39,859 bases of DNA, from assembly GCA_003140175.1 (NCBI GenBank), contig PLJD01000121.1, forward strand, positions 487 through 40,345, read 5' to 3'. Position 1 is the stretch's first letter. Every line of letters starts with the position of its first letter. Both the position numbers and the translations under genes were made by a program. Below, in pieces: positions 17,247 through 23,969 of the stretch. The notes beneath the pieces are model-generated. The model had not been told where the DNA came from, did no database searches, and saw nothing but the letters and a program-made list of their open reading frames with translations. Source of the stretch: Actinomycetota bacterium. GTDB taxonomy: Bacteria; Actinomycetota; Acidimicrobiia; IMCC26256; PALSA-555.

Positions 17247-17989
17247 GGCGCCATCCAGACGCCGCCGTCGGCGCACAGCGTCTCGCCGGTGAGGAAGTGG
17301 GCGTCGTCGCTGGCGAGGAAGACCACGACGGGGCCGAGGTCGGTCTCGGCGTCGCCGGGGCCGCCGAGCGCGGGTGGGGCGAGCGACACCTCGCTGCTCG
17401 CCACGCCGATCGGGACGTGCTCGGGCGCGGGAGCCAGGCAGTTCACCGTGATCCCGTCCGGACCCCATTGGCGGGCGGCCGACTTCGCGAGGAGCCGCTG
17501 GCCCTCCATCGCCGCGGCGTACGCCACCAGGCCCGGCGCGCCCGACATCGAGACGGTCGGCGTCACGAACACCACCCGTCCGCCGGAGCCTCGGAGGTGG
17601 GTGAACGACGCCTGCAGCACCGCCAGCGCCGCGGTCATCGTTCCCTCCCAGACCGCGTCCCAGCGGGCATCGTCGACGTCCTCGAACGCCACCCGCTCGA
17701 ACGCCACCGCGGGCACGGCGGCGTGCACGACGATCCGGACCGGCCCCCCCAGCTCGTCGGCGGCGGTGGCGAACGCACGCTCGCGCGCCTCCCGCTCACC
17801 CACCCGCGCTTCCACGGCCACCGCGCGACGGTTCCGGCTCTCCAGCTCCGCGGTCAGCGGCGCGAGCGCACCCGCGTCGCCCACGAGCGCGACGCCGGCC
17901 CCCGCGTCTCCGAGCGCGAGCGCCAGACCGCGACCGAGCGGTTGATCGGCGCCGGTGATGACCGCGACCCGACCGCCCAGCGCGCCCAC
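17243..17989 (-). CDS. Degenerate SDR lacking the catalytic lysine
   Basis: This 248-residue protein has the SDR fold: TGADQPLGRG cofactor loop, VTPTVSMSG serine region, FLTGETLCADGG C-terminus. The active-site pair reads Y-A-A-A-M (VAYAAAMEG), so the lysine needed for proton relay and nicotinamide ribose binding is Met, and NNAG is HAAV. It is probably inactive as a classical dehydrogenase and may pair with the active SDR directly downstream, with which it is translationally coupled (GTGA). Its GTG start is 7 nt after a TACGGT box, so it is probably leaderless. Confidence 0.8.
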   Translation of the reverse strand: MGALGGRVAVITGADQPLGRGLALALGDAGAGVALVGDAGALAPLTAELESRNRRAVAVEARVGEREARERAFATAADELGGPVRIVVHAAVPAVAFERVAFEDVDDARWDAVWEGTMTAALAVLQASFTHLRGSGGRVVFVTPTVSMSGAPGLVAYAAAMEGQRLLAKSAARQWGPDGITVNCLAPAPEHVPIGVASSEVSLAPPALGGPGDAETDLGPVVVFLASDDAHFLTGETLCADGGVWMAP

Positions 17990-17996
17990 CGCCGGG

Positions 17997-18006
17997 ACCG
18001 TAGCAT
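17997..18006. promoter_or_regulatory. Overlapping divergent -10 elements of two leaderless genes
   Basis: On the minus strand TACGGT (18002-17997) is followed by 7 nt and GTG 17989. On the plus strand TAGCAT (18001-18006) is followed by 6 nt and GTG 18013. Both fit TANNNT and share the TA at 18001-18002, in an intergenic space of only 23 bp. RNA polymerase should be able to occupy only one direction at a time. Confidence 0.55.
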
Positions 18007-18012
18007 CCGGTT

Positions 18013-18450
18013 GTGGACCCGGATCAGGCCGTGCGTGACCTCATGGCGCGCTTGTGCGACGCGGTCGCCCGCGCGGACGTCGACGCGTGGTGCGCGTGTT
18101 GGCGTGACGACGGCGTGTGGGAGGTTCCGGGCCTCGGGCCGGTCCGAGGTCTCGACGCGCTGCGACGCGAGTTCGCCAGCCAGCGCGCCAAGCTCGAGCT
18201 GTGCATCCAAGAGCCGATGTTTGGCTGGGTTGACGTGAGCGACCCGGCCGCGACGGCACGGTGGTACGTGCGAGAGACCCAACGCGCCCGCACCGGCTAC
18301 GGCGAGGAGCTGCTCGGGTGCTACGACGACCTCGTGGTCCGCGACGAGGGGGTCTGGCGGTTTGCGCGCCGGCGGTTCTGGATTCTGTACCGCGGGCCCC
18401 GGCCGGTGCCCGGGGAGGTGTTCAGGCCGCCGCCACCGGCAGCGACCTGA
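18013..18450 (+). CDS. SnoaL-like / NTF2-fold protein
   Basis: This 145-residue protein starts at GTG, leaderless behind TAGCAT. The layout is that of the SnoaL/NTF2-like cone fold: an N-terminal helix (VRDLMARLCDAVARADVDAWCACW), then DDGVWEVPGLGPVRGLDALRREF, and a final beta sheet (ARWYVRETQRA, DLVVRDEGVWRFARRRFWILYRG). Such proteins serve as isomerases, cyclases or hydratases of steroid-like compounds and as ring-hydroxylase small subunits, but no specific active site can be read here. Its end overlaps the end of the convergent P450 gene by 29 nt. A second SnoaL-like gene is at 30740. Confidence 0.75.
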   Translation: MDPDQAVRDLMARLCDAVARADVDAWCACWRDDGVWEVPGLGPVRGLDALRREFASQRAKLELCIQEPMFGWVDVSDPAATARWYVRETQRARTGYGEELLGCYDDLVVRDEGVWRFARRRFWILYRGPRPVPGEVFRPPPPAAT

Positions 18451-19621
18451 TCCCGTTGATGAAGTTCGACGGCACGCGCCGGACCGGGCCGTCGGGGCGG
18501 AGATCCGGGAGGCGTTCGAGGAGGCCTTCGAAGAGGACCCGCGCCTCGAGCCGGGCCAGACCGGCGCCGAGGCAGAAATGGGGGCCGCCGCCGCCGAAGG
18601 CGACGTGGTCGTTTGGCGTGCGCGCCACGTCGAAGCGGTCGGCGTCGGGGAACTGGGCCTCGTCGCGGTTCGCCGACGAGTACCAGATGACCACCTTGTC
18701 GCCCGCCGAGATGGCCTGACCGCCCAGCGAGAGGTCCTCGCGGGCCGTGCGCCGGAAGTGGATGACCGGGGTGACGAACCGGAGCATCTCCTCCACCGCG
18801 CTGGGCAGGAGGGTCGGGTCGGCCCGCAGCCGCGCGTGCTGGTCGGGATGCTCGAACAGGGTCAGGGTCCCGCCGGTGATGAGGTTGCGGGTGGTCTCGC
18901 TGCCCGCGTTCATCAGCAGCAAGAAGAACAGGTCGACGTCGGCTTGGCTCAGCCGTTCACCGTCGACTTCGGCGGCCAGGAGCACGCTGAGGAGATCGTC
19001 GCCGTCGCCGCCGGCGCGCGAGGCGATGAGCCGGTCGGCGTAGGCGAACATCTCGGCGATCGCGGCCCGGGCCTCGGCCTCGCTGGTGGCATGCCCAGAC
19101 TCGTCGAGGCCCATGGACCGCTCGGTCAAGGCGAACACCGTGTGGCGGTCGTCCTCGGGGACGCCGACCAGCTCGGCGATGACCTGGAGGGGCAGCTCGA
19201 CCGCGACGTCGCTCACCAGGTCGAAGTGGCCTTGCGCCGCGGCGTCGGTGAGGAGCCGGTCGACGATGGCGCGGACCCGGGGCTCGAGCAGCGACACCTG
19301 GCGGGGCGTAAACCCGCGGTTCACGAGCTTGCGAAGCTGGGTGTGGTGCGGCGGGTCCTGGTTGAGCATGAGGGCTCCCGCGCCGCCGTCGCCGCCGTCG
19401 GGGTCATGGATCATGGTGTTCGGGTTCGACCCGAACTGCTGGGGGTGTCGGGAGACGGTCACGACGTCGCTGTAGTCGAACACACCCCAGAAGCCGGGGC
19501 CGTCAGGCTCGGGGAGGAAGCACACGGGCGCCTCGGCCCGCAAGCGCGCGAAGACGTCGAGGGGTGGCCCGTCGGCGAACGTGTCGAGGCCGCAGAGATC
19601 GACCTCGGTGAGGGTCGTCAC
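18422..19621 (-). CDS. Cytochrome P450, CYP125/CYP142-like
   Basis: This 399-residue soluble bacterial P450 has the oxygen-activation I-helix AGSETT (239-244), the ExxR motif at Glu278-Arg281, and the heme loop FGGGGPHFCLGAG with Cys350 as heme ligand. The segments LMLNQDPPHHTQLRKLVNRGFTPR and SSANRDEAQFPDADRF resemble the CYP124/125/142 group, which hydroxylates the terminal carbon of sterol or branched side chains. The substrate class is therefore inferred. The GTG start overlaps the previous stop (GTGA). The likely electron donor is the 3Fe-4S ferredoxin at 29716; no ferredoxin reductase is in the window. Confidence 0.92.
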   Translation of the reverse strand: MTTLTEVDLCGLDTFADGPPLDVFARLRAEAPVCFLPEPDGPGFWGVFDYSDVVTVSRHPQQFGSNPNTMIHDPDGGDGGAGALMLNQDPPHHTQLRKLVNRGFTPRQVSLLEPRVRAIVDRLLTDAAAQGHFDLVSDVAVELPLQVIAELVGVPEDDRHTVFALTERSMGLDESGHATSEAEARAAIAEMFAYADRLIASRAGGDGDDLLSVLLAAEVDGERLSQADVDLFFLLLMNAGSETTRNLITGGTLTLFEHPDQHARLRADPTLLPSAVEEMLRFVTPVIHFRRTAREDLSLGGQAISAGDKVVIWYSSANRDEAQFPDADRFDVARTPNDHVAFGGGGPHFCLGAGLARLEARVLFEGLLERLPDLRPDGPVRRVPSNFINGIRSLPVAAA

Positions 19622-20109
19622 ACCGCGGCGCGCGGGCGGACGGCGCAGGCCTCGTCAAGGTCGAGGACCATGGTGAGGCGACCGAAGCCGAGCCACTCCG
19701 CGACGCAGATCCCGAGGTCCAGGATCTCGGGATCGGTGAAGTGCTCACGGAGCCGGCTGAAAAACATGTCGTCGAGGGACCGGTGGTCGAGCGCGAAGCG
19801 CTCGGCGTACTCGATCGCGAGCCGCTCTTGGGCCGAGTAGTCCCCCGTGTCGGGGTCCTCGACGTGGGCGTACAGCTCCTCGTTCACACCCTGGTCCGCG
19901 AACTCGGGGATTCGCCATCCCCGGCAGACCGCGCAGTCGTTGATGTGCGCGATCCTCATGCGAGCTGCTTCGCGCACCCGCGCCGGCAGCGCACTCTGCG
20001 AGTACACCGCGTACGAGAGGCGTTGGACGGCCTCCCCCATCTCGGGTCGCAGCGCCCACGCCCGGACGATCTCGGGCTGGTCACCCGCGGGAAGCTCGAG
20101 TCGGGCCAT
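19618..20109 (-). CDS. Carboxymuconolactone decarboxylase/AhpD-like protein with CxxC
   Basis: This 163-residue protein carries ARMRIAHINDCAVCRGWRIPEF with the AhpD-type Cys-x2-Cys. I chose ATG 20109 over GTG 20112 because AGGAGG lies 7 nt before the ATG, and the stop of the preceding CoA-transferase gene overlaps the ATG (TGATG). It is between the CoA-transferase-like gene and the P450 gene. A role in peroxide removal around the P450, or a decarboxylase-type step, would fit. This is the third CMD-like gene in 5 kb. Confidence 0.82.
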   Translation of the reverse strand: MARLELPAGDQPEIVRAWALRPEMGEAVQRLSYAVYSQSALPARVREAARMRIAHINDCAVCRGWRIPEFADQGVNEELYAHVEDPDTGDYSAQERLAIEYAERFALDHRSLDDMFFSRLREHFTDPEILDLGICVAEWLGFGRLTMVLDLDEACAVRPRAAV

Positions 20110-21128
20110 CACGTGACCTCCTGGTTGATGGAGGCAGCGTAGTGCGGGTGCTGGAGTGCAGCCGCGACGACGTCGCGCAAGCCCACGTCGAGCACCGCCC
20201 CGCGTCGTGCCGCGAGCGCGTCGAGCGCCCCCGCCGCGCCGTGGAGCCCGCCCAGCGGGTCCGCCACCGCGTCGAGGACGAAGACGGGCGCGGCCTCGCC
20301 GCCGGCCACCACCGCGGCGCCTCCGGCGACCGCGGCGTCGTCGCCGAACGCCACCCAGTCGCGCTGGGGACCGTCGAGTCCGTATCCGGTGATCGCCACC
20401 CAGACGCCGCCCGCCGCCGCGTGGGCGGCCGGGTCGAGGCCCAGCCCGGCCAGGGCGCGCGGGCGCCCCGAGGTGACCACGACGTCGGCCTCGGCGACGA
20501 GCTGGCCCAGGCGAGCTCGCCCCGTCGGGGCGGCGAGGTCGAGGATGAGGTGCTCCTTGTCGTGGTTCAACCGCTCCCAGAACGTCGGTGGTCCCGCTCG
20601 TGCACCGTCGGGTCGCCGCTCATCCTCGACCTTCACGACCGAGAGGCCGGCCGCGTCGCCGACCAGGCGCGCACAGAGCGGGCCGGCCCACAGCGATGAC
20701 AGGTCGACGAGCAGTCGGGCCTCCCGAGCGCGGCGACCCCCCACGCGCGCGGACGGCAACGGGATGTTCGGGGGCGGGCCGGCGGCCGCGGCGGGGATCC
20801 CGAGCAACTGGGCGCGCTCGACCGCGGCACGCCCCGGGCGCGTCCGCAGCGAGGCGCCCACCGCGTCCCAGGGCGGCCCGTCCCAGGGGTGCCCCATCCA
20901 CGCCGCGAGGAGCTCGACGTCGTCACGCCGCGCCAGGTTGATCGCGACCCAGGTCCCGTCGCCGGCGGGGAGGAGCCGACACGACCCGCCGGCGGACACC
21001 GTCCCGGTCGGCGCCACACCAAGGATCTGCATGCGTTCGCGCAGGATCGTCGGCCCGTCGACACCCGCCGTGGCACCCGAGTGGGCGGCGGCGACGTCGA
21101 GCGCGGCCTCGGTCGCGGCGACGCTCAG
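20109..21128 (-). CDS. CaiB/BaiF class III CoA-transferase-like protein with rearranged domain order
   Basis: The reading frame is coding up to the stop of the SDR before it, but has no ATG/GTG/TTG before 21032. A CTG at 21128 overlaps that stop (CTGA) and follows GGTGAGGT, so I place the start there (339 residues); ATG 21032 would give 307. Residues to about 150 (VSAGGSCRLL, TWVAINLARRDDVELLAAW) resemble the C-terminal small domain of CaiB proteins. From about 155 comes the usual N-terminal Rossmann part (LLVDLSSLWAGPLCARL, VVKVED, HLILDLAAPTGRARL) with a plausible catalytic Asp in VADPLGGLHG. The order is thus swapped relative to normal family members. CoA transfer is likely; substrate unknown. 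Confidence 0.75.
   Translation of the reverse strand: MSVAATEAALDVAAAHSGATAGVDGPTILRERMQILGVAPTGTVSAGGSCRLLPAGDGTWVAINLARRDDVELLAAWMGHPWDGPPWDAVGASLRTRPGRAAVERAQLLGIPAAAAGPPPNIPLPSARVGGRRAREARLLVDLSSLWAGPLCARLVGDAAGLSVVKVEDERRPDGARAGPPTFWERLNHDKEHLILDLAAPTGRARLGQLVAEADVVVTSGRPRALAGLGLDPAAHAAAGGVWVAITGYGLDGPQRDWVAFGDDAAVAGGAAVVAGGEAAPVFVLDAVADPLGGLHGAAGALDALAARRGAVLDVGLRDVVAAALQHPHYAASINQEVT
20117..20122 (-). promoter_or_regulatory. Ribosome binding site of the CMD gene within the upstream gene end
   Basis: AGGAGG on the minus strand, in the last codons of the CoA-transferase-like gene and 7 nt before ATG 20109. It decides the ATG start. Confidence 0.6.
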
Positions 21129-21925
21129 TGGAAGACCTCACCGCCGTTGACGTCGAGCGACTGGCCGGTGATCACCGATGACAGGTCGGAGGCGAAGAAC
21201 ACCACCGCGTTCGCGGCGTCGTCACTGGACGGGATGACGCCGAGCGGGATCTGGTCGGTCAGCTCGGCGGCCTGCTCCTCGACCGACGAGCCCTGGTCAC
21301 GAGCCCGTCGGCGCAGCACCCGCTCAACCGACGGCCCCCACAGCCACCCCGGGACGACCGAGTTAACGCGGATGTGCTGGGGACCCAGCTCCCGGGCCAG
21401 GACGTGGGCGGCGCTCAGCAGCGCGGCTTTGGACGTCGCGTAGCCACCCTGGTTGGGCAGGATCTTGCGCACGATCATGGAGTTCACGAACACGATCGAT
21501 CCACCGCCGGACTTCCCCAGGAACGGGATCGCCGAGTGGGTGAGCTGCAGCGCCCCGAACAGGTTGACGTCCATCTGGTGGCGCCACTCGTCCAGGTCCA
21601 CCGTCGCGAATGGCTGCGCCACATCGGGCGCGGCGGCGTTGTGGACGACGACGTCGAGCCGTCCGAACGCGTCGACCGCGGCCCGGGCGAGACGGTCGCA
21701 CTGATCCGGATCGGTGATGTCGGTGACGACGCCGAGCGCTCGACCGCCGAGGTCTTCAACGCTGGCCTGGACCTCGGCAAGGTACGACTCGGTGCGGGCC
21801 CCGAGGACGACGGCGGCGCCGGCCCGTGCGAACGCGATCGCGACCGACCGACCGAGCCCGGGGCCGACGCCCGACACGATTCCGACCTTGCCGTCGAGCA
21901 GCACCGGCGTCGGGGTCGTGGTCAT
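21125..21925 (-). CDS. Short-chain dehydrogenase/reductase (paralogue 2 of a tandem pair)
   Basis: This 266-residue SDR starts at ATG 21925; an upstream in-frame ATG at 21967 would overlap the preceding gene by 20 nt. It has SGVGPGLGRS (cofactor), VVHNAA, a serine in VNSMIV and YATSK as catalytic Y-x3-K. About 20 residues (VERVLRRRARDQGSSVEEQ) are inserted before the C-terminal strand. The sequence is closely similar to the SDR just upstream, so the two arose by tandem duplication. Likely an NAD(P)-dependent hydroxysteroid or hydroxyacyl dehydrogenase. Confidence 0.87.
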   Translation of the reverse strand: MTTTPTPVLLDGKVGIVSGVGPGLGRSVAIAFARAGAAVVLGARTESYLAEVQASVEDLGGRALGVVTDITDPDQCDRLARAAVDAFGRLDVVVHNAAAPDVAQPFATVDLDEWRHQMDVNLFGALQLTHSAIPFLGKSGGGSIVFVNSMIVRKILPNQGGYATSKAALLSAAHVLARELGPQHIRVNSVVPGWLWGPSVERVLRRRARDQGSSVEEQAAELTDQIPLGVIPSSDDAANAVVFFASDLSSVITGQSLDVNGGEVFH

Positions 21926-21947
21926 CGGGTTTCTCGGGGAGGGCGGC

Positions 21948-22748
21948 TCATCCCAGCGTCCGCCCACAGTTCACGTCGAGGGCCTGGCCGGTGACCATCC
22001 GTGACAGGTCACTGGCAAAGAACAGCACCGCGCCGGCGATCTCGTCCGGCGTCGCTAGGTGGGGCAGGGCGTTCATCGACGCGATCTCGCCCGCTACCTC
22101 CTCCACCTCGACACCCCGTCGCTCCGCGATCCAGGCGAAGTACTCGTCGAGGGACCCGCCGCGAATATGTCCGGGAGCCACACAGTTCACGCGGATGCCG
22201 TCCGGCCCGAGCTCTTGGGCCAGTACCTGCGCCGCGGTGGTGAGCGCCCGCTTCGACGCCGCGTACCCGGCGAGCAGCGGAACCGGGTTCTTCACCGAGA
22301 GCGTGGTGATCATCACGATCGAGCCCCCGCCGGCGGCACGCAGATACGGCACCACGGCTTGGCTCAGCTGCAGGGCGCCGAAGCAGTTGACCTCCATCGG
22401 CGCCCGCCACCGGGTCGGGTCGAAGCCGTCGAACGGCTCGCGCCAGTCCTCCTCGGTGAAGGCGTTGTTGACCAGGATGTCGACTCGGCCCAGGGCGGTG
22501 TTCGTCATCTCCGCCAGGCGACGGCAGTCCGCCTGGTCGGTGACGTCGGTCGGGACGATGCACGCTCGCCGCCCTCTCGATTCCACCTCGGCGGCGACCG
22601 CGTCGATCGTGTCAACCCGACGAGCGGCGAGCGCGACATCGGCGCCCGCGTCGGCCAGGCCGAGCGCGATCGAGCGCCCGAGGCCGGGGCCGACGCCCGA
22701 CACGATCGCGGTCCGGCCGGTGAGGAGCCCGGCGGTCTGAGTCGTCAC
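21948..22748 (-). CDS. Short-chain dehydrogenase/reductase (paralogue 1 of a tandem pair)
   Basis: This 266-residue SDR has the same length as its downstream copy. It has SGVGPGLGRS, LVNNAF, MITTLSVKN (serine/threonine region) and YAASK as catalytic pair. It also has the same extra segment before the last strand (LDEYFAWIAERRGVEVEE). The GTG start has a strong GGAGGAA site 6 nt upstream, so it heads the leftward operon SDR-SDR-CoA-transferase-CMD-P450. All downstream junctions but one are overlapping. The C-terminal dimer region ends in DVNCGRTLG. The 269 bp upstream, shared with the divergent MDMPI-like gene, shows no recognisable KstR-like box. Confidence 0.87.
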   Translation of the reverse strand: MTTQTAGLLTGRTAIVSGVGPGLGRSIALGLADAGADVALAARRVDTIDAVAAEVESRGRRACIVPTDVTDQADCRRLAEMTNTALGRVDILVNNAFTEEDWREPFDGFDPTRWRAPMEVNCFGALQLSQAVVPYLRAAGGGSIVMITTLSVKNPVPLLAGYAASKRALTTAAQVLAQELGPDGIRVNCVAPGHIRGGSLDEYFAWIAERRGVEVEEVAGEIASMNALPHLATPDEIAGAVLFFASDLSRMVTGQALDVNCGRTLG

Positions 22749-23017
22749 GGTCGTTCCTCCGACTCAGCGATCGTGACCGCCGAGCCTCATCGTCTGCGTC
22801 ACCCGGTCGGGCGAAGGACTCGCCCGGGCATCGGCGCGCGCCGCGGTACTGCCCGGTGCGAGAACCTTACGCCCGGTCGGTTCCGATCGCGATGGCCCGC
22901 GTCGAGACCGGTACGGCGTGGACACCCGGCGAGTGGTCGGCTGGGTCGCCGCGTCACGGCGGCCGCGGCCCGCGTCGCGGGTTTCGATTCGCCGGCGAGT
23001 GTCAGACTGTCGACGGC

Positions 23018-23833
23018 ATGCGACACGCGCCGGGCTCGGCGATGGATGGACCGCCAATCGGCGACGCGCTGGACATGTTCCAGCGCGCGACGACGCGCTT
23101 CAGTCGCCAGCTGCGCACCGTGAGCGACGGGTCTCAACGGGTACGACACCTCGACTGGACGATCAGCGAGACCGGCGCGCACGTGCTGGGCATTCTCCGG
23201 GGCTATCGCGACCTGGCCGGCGGCGGGCCCCCGATCTGGCCCGACCTCGAGCACGGCGACGACCACAACGCCGCGCTGCTGGCCGCGACGCCGGAGCGCG
23301 ACCCGCGGCGGGTGGCGGACGCGATCGACCAGGTGGCACCGGGACTCGGCGCGGTCTGGGCGGCGCACGCCGGCGAGGCCCTGGCGTGGCATGCGGGACT
23401 CACGGTCCCCGTCGCGTCGATCACGGCGATGGTGGCCAACGATGTCCTCATCCACGGCTGGGACCTCGCGACGACCGTGGGCCAGGCGTGGCCGATCGCG
23501 GGCCCCGATTCGGTCGTCGCCGTCCGCGGGCTGAGCGCGGTCCTGCCCGCCTTCGTGGACCCGGTCCACGCCGCCGGGGTGAGGATCACCTATCGAATCG
23601 CCCTGCGCGGCGGCCCCGTGATGACCTGGAGCTTCGACGACGGGACCCTCACGGTCGTGGAGGGCGCCGCGGCCCGGCCGGACTGCCGGGTCTCGGCGGC
23701 CCCGACCGCCTGGAACCTGTCGGGCTACGGCCGCCTCCCCGCGTGGAAGGCGGCGCTGACCGGCCAGGTGGTCGTGTACGGCCGCCGACCGTGGCTGATC
23801 TCCAAGGTCAACTCGCTCCTCCGCCGCGCGTGA
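23018..23833 (+). CDS. MDMPI/DinB-type mycothiol-dependent maleylpyruvate isomerase-like protein with SCP2-like C-terminus
   Basis: This 271-residue protein (ATG 23018; ATG 23042 also possible) has an N-terminal DinB-like four-helix domain. LDWTISETGAHVLGILRGY (conserved W-T-x2-E-x2-H) and VANDVLIHGWDLATTVG supply the metal histidines. The C-terminal part (ITYRIALRGGPVMTWSF ... VSAAPTAWNLSGYG) resembles a sterol-carrier-like SCP2 domain. The family uses mycothiol, a thiol made only by actinobacteria, to isomerise ring-cleavage products or conjugate electrophiles. A weak CAGACT lies 9 nt before the start. It lies just upstream of the second KstR-like promoter. Confidence 0.8.
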   Translation: MRHAPGSAMDGPPIGDALDMFQRATTRFSRQLRTVSDGSQRVRHLDWTISETGAHVLGILRGYRDLAGGGPPIWPDLEHGDDHNAALLAATPERDPRRVADAIDQVAPGLGAVWAAHAGEALAWHAGLTVPVASITAMVANDVLIHGWDLATTVGQAWPIAGPDSVVAVRGLSAVLPAFVDPVHAAGVRITYRIALRGGPVMTWSFDDGTLTVVEGAAARPDCRVSAAPTAWNLSGYGRLPAWKAALTGQVVVYGRRPWLISKVNSLLRRA

Positions 23834-23930
23834 CCCGGGTGACCGAGCTCGCCTAACGTCGAGCCCGCCCGGACCGCCCGCCGGAAGAGCTGCTCCGCGT
23901 CGCGCGCGAGGCGTCGCGTGCCGCCCACCC

Positions 23931-23960
23931 TTGCCGGGCCGGACAAGAACGTGTTCTACT
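23931..23960 (+). promoter_or_regulatory. Promoter of the second FadD19-like ligase gene
   Basis: TTGCCG (23931-23936), an 18-nt spacer, then TCTACT (23955-23960) with extended TG at 23952-23953. The -10 is 9 nt before the ATG, the same as in the promoter at 2279-2307. There is no ribosome site, so the message should be leaderless. Confidence 0.65.
23946..23957. promoter_or_regulatory. KstR-like operator (AGAAC-GT-GTTCT)
   Basis: Perfect 5-bp arms around GT, the most common centre in the KstR sites I recall. It overlaps the extended -10 and ends 12 nt before the ATG, exactly as at 2293-2304. The regulator itself is not in the window. Confidence 0.7.
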
Positions 23961-23969
23961 GCGGCTCCG

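Noticed and set aside
22749-23017. KstR-like operator in the divergent SDR/MDMPI region
   Set aside because: GAGAACCTTACG has one half-site but no GTTC partner at the right spacing.
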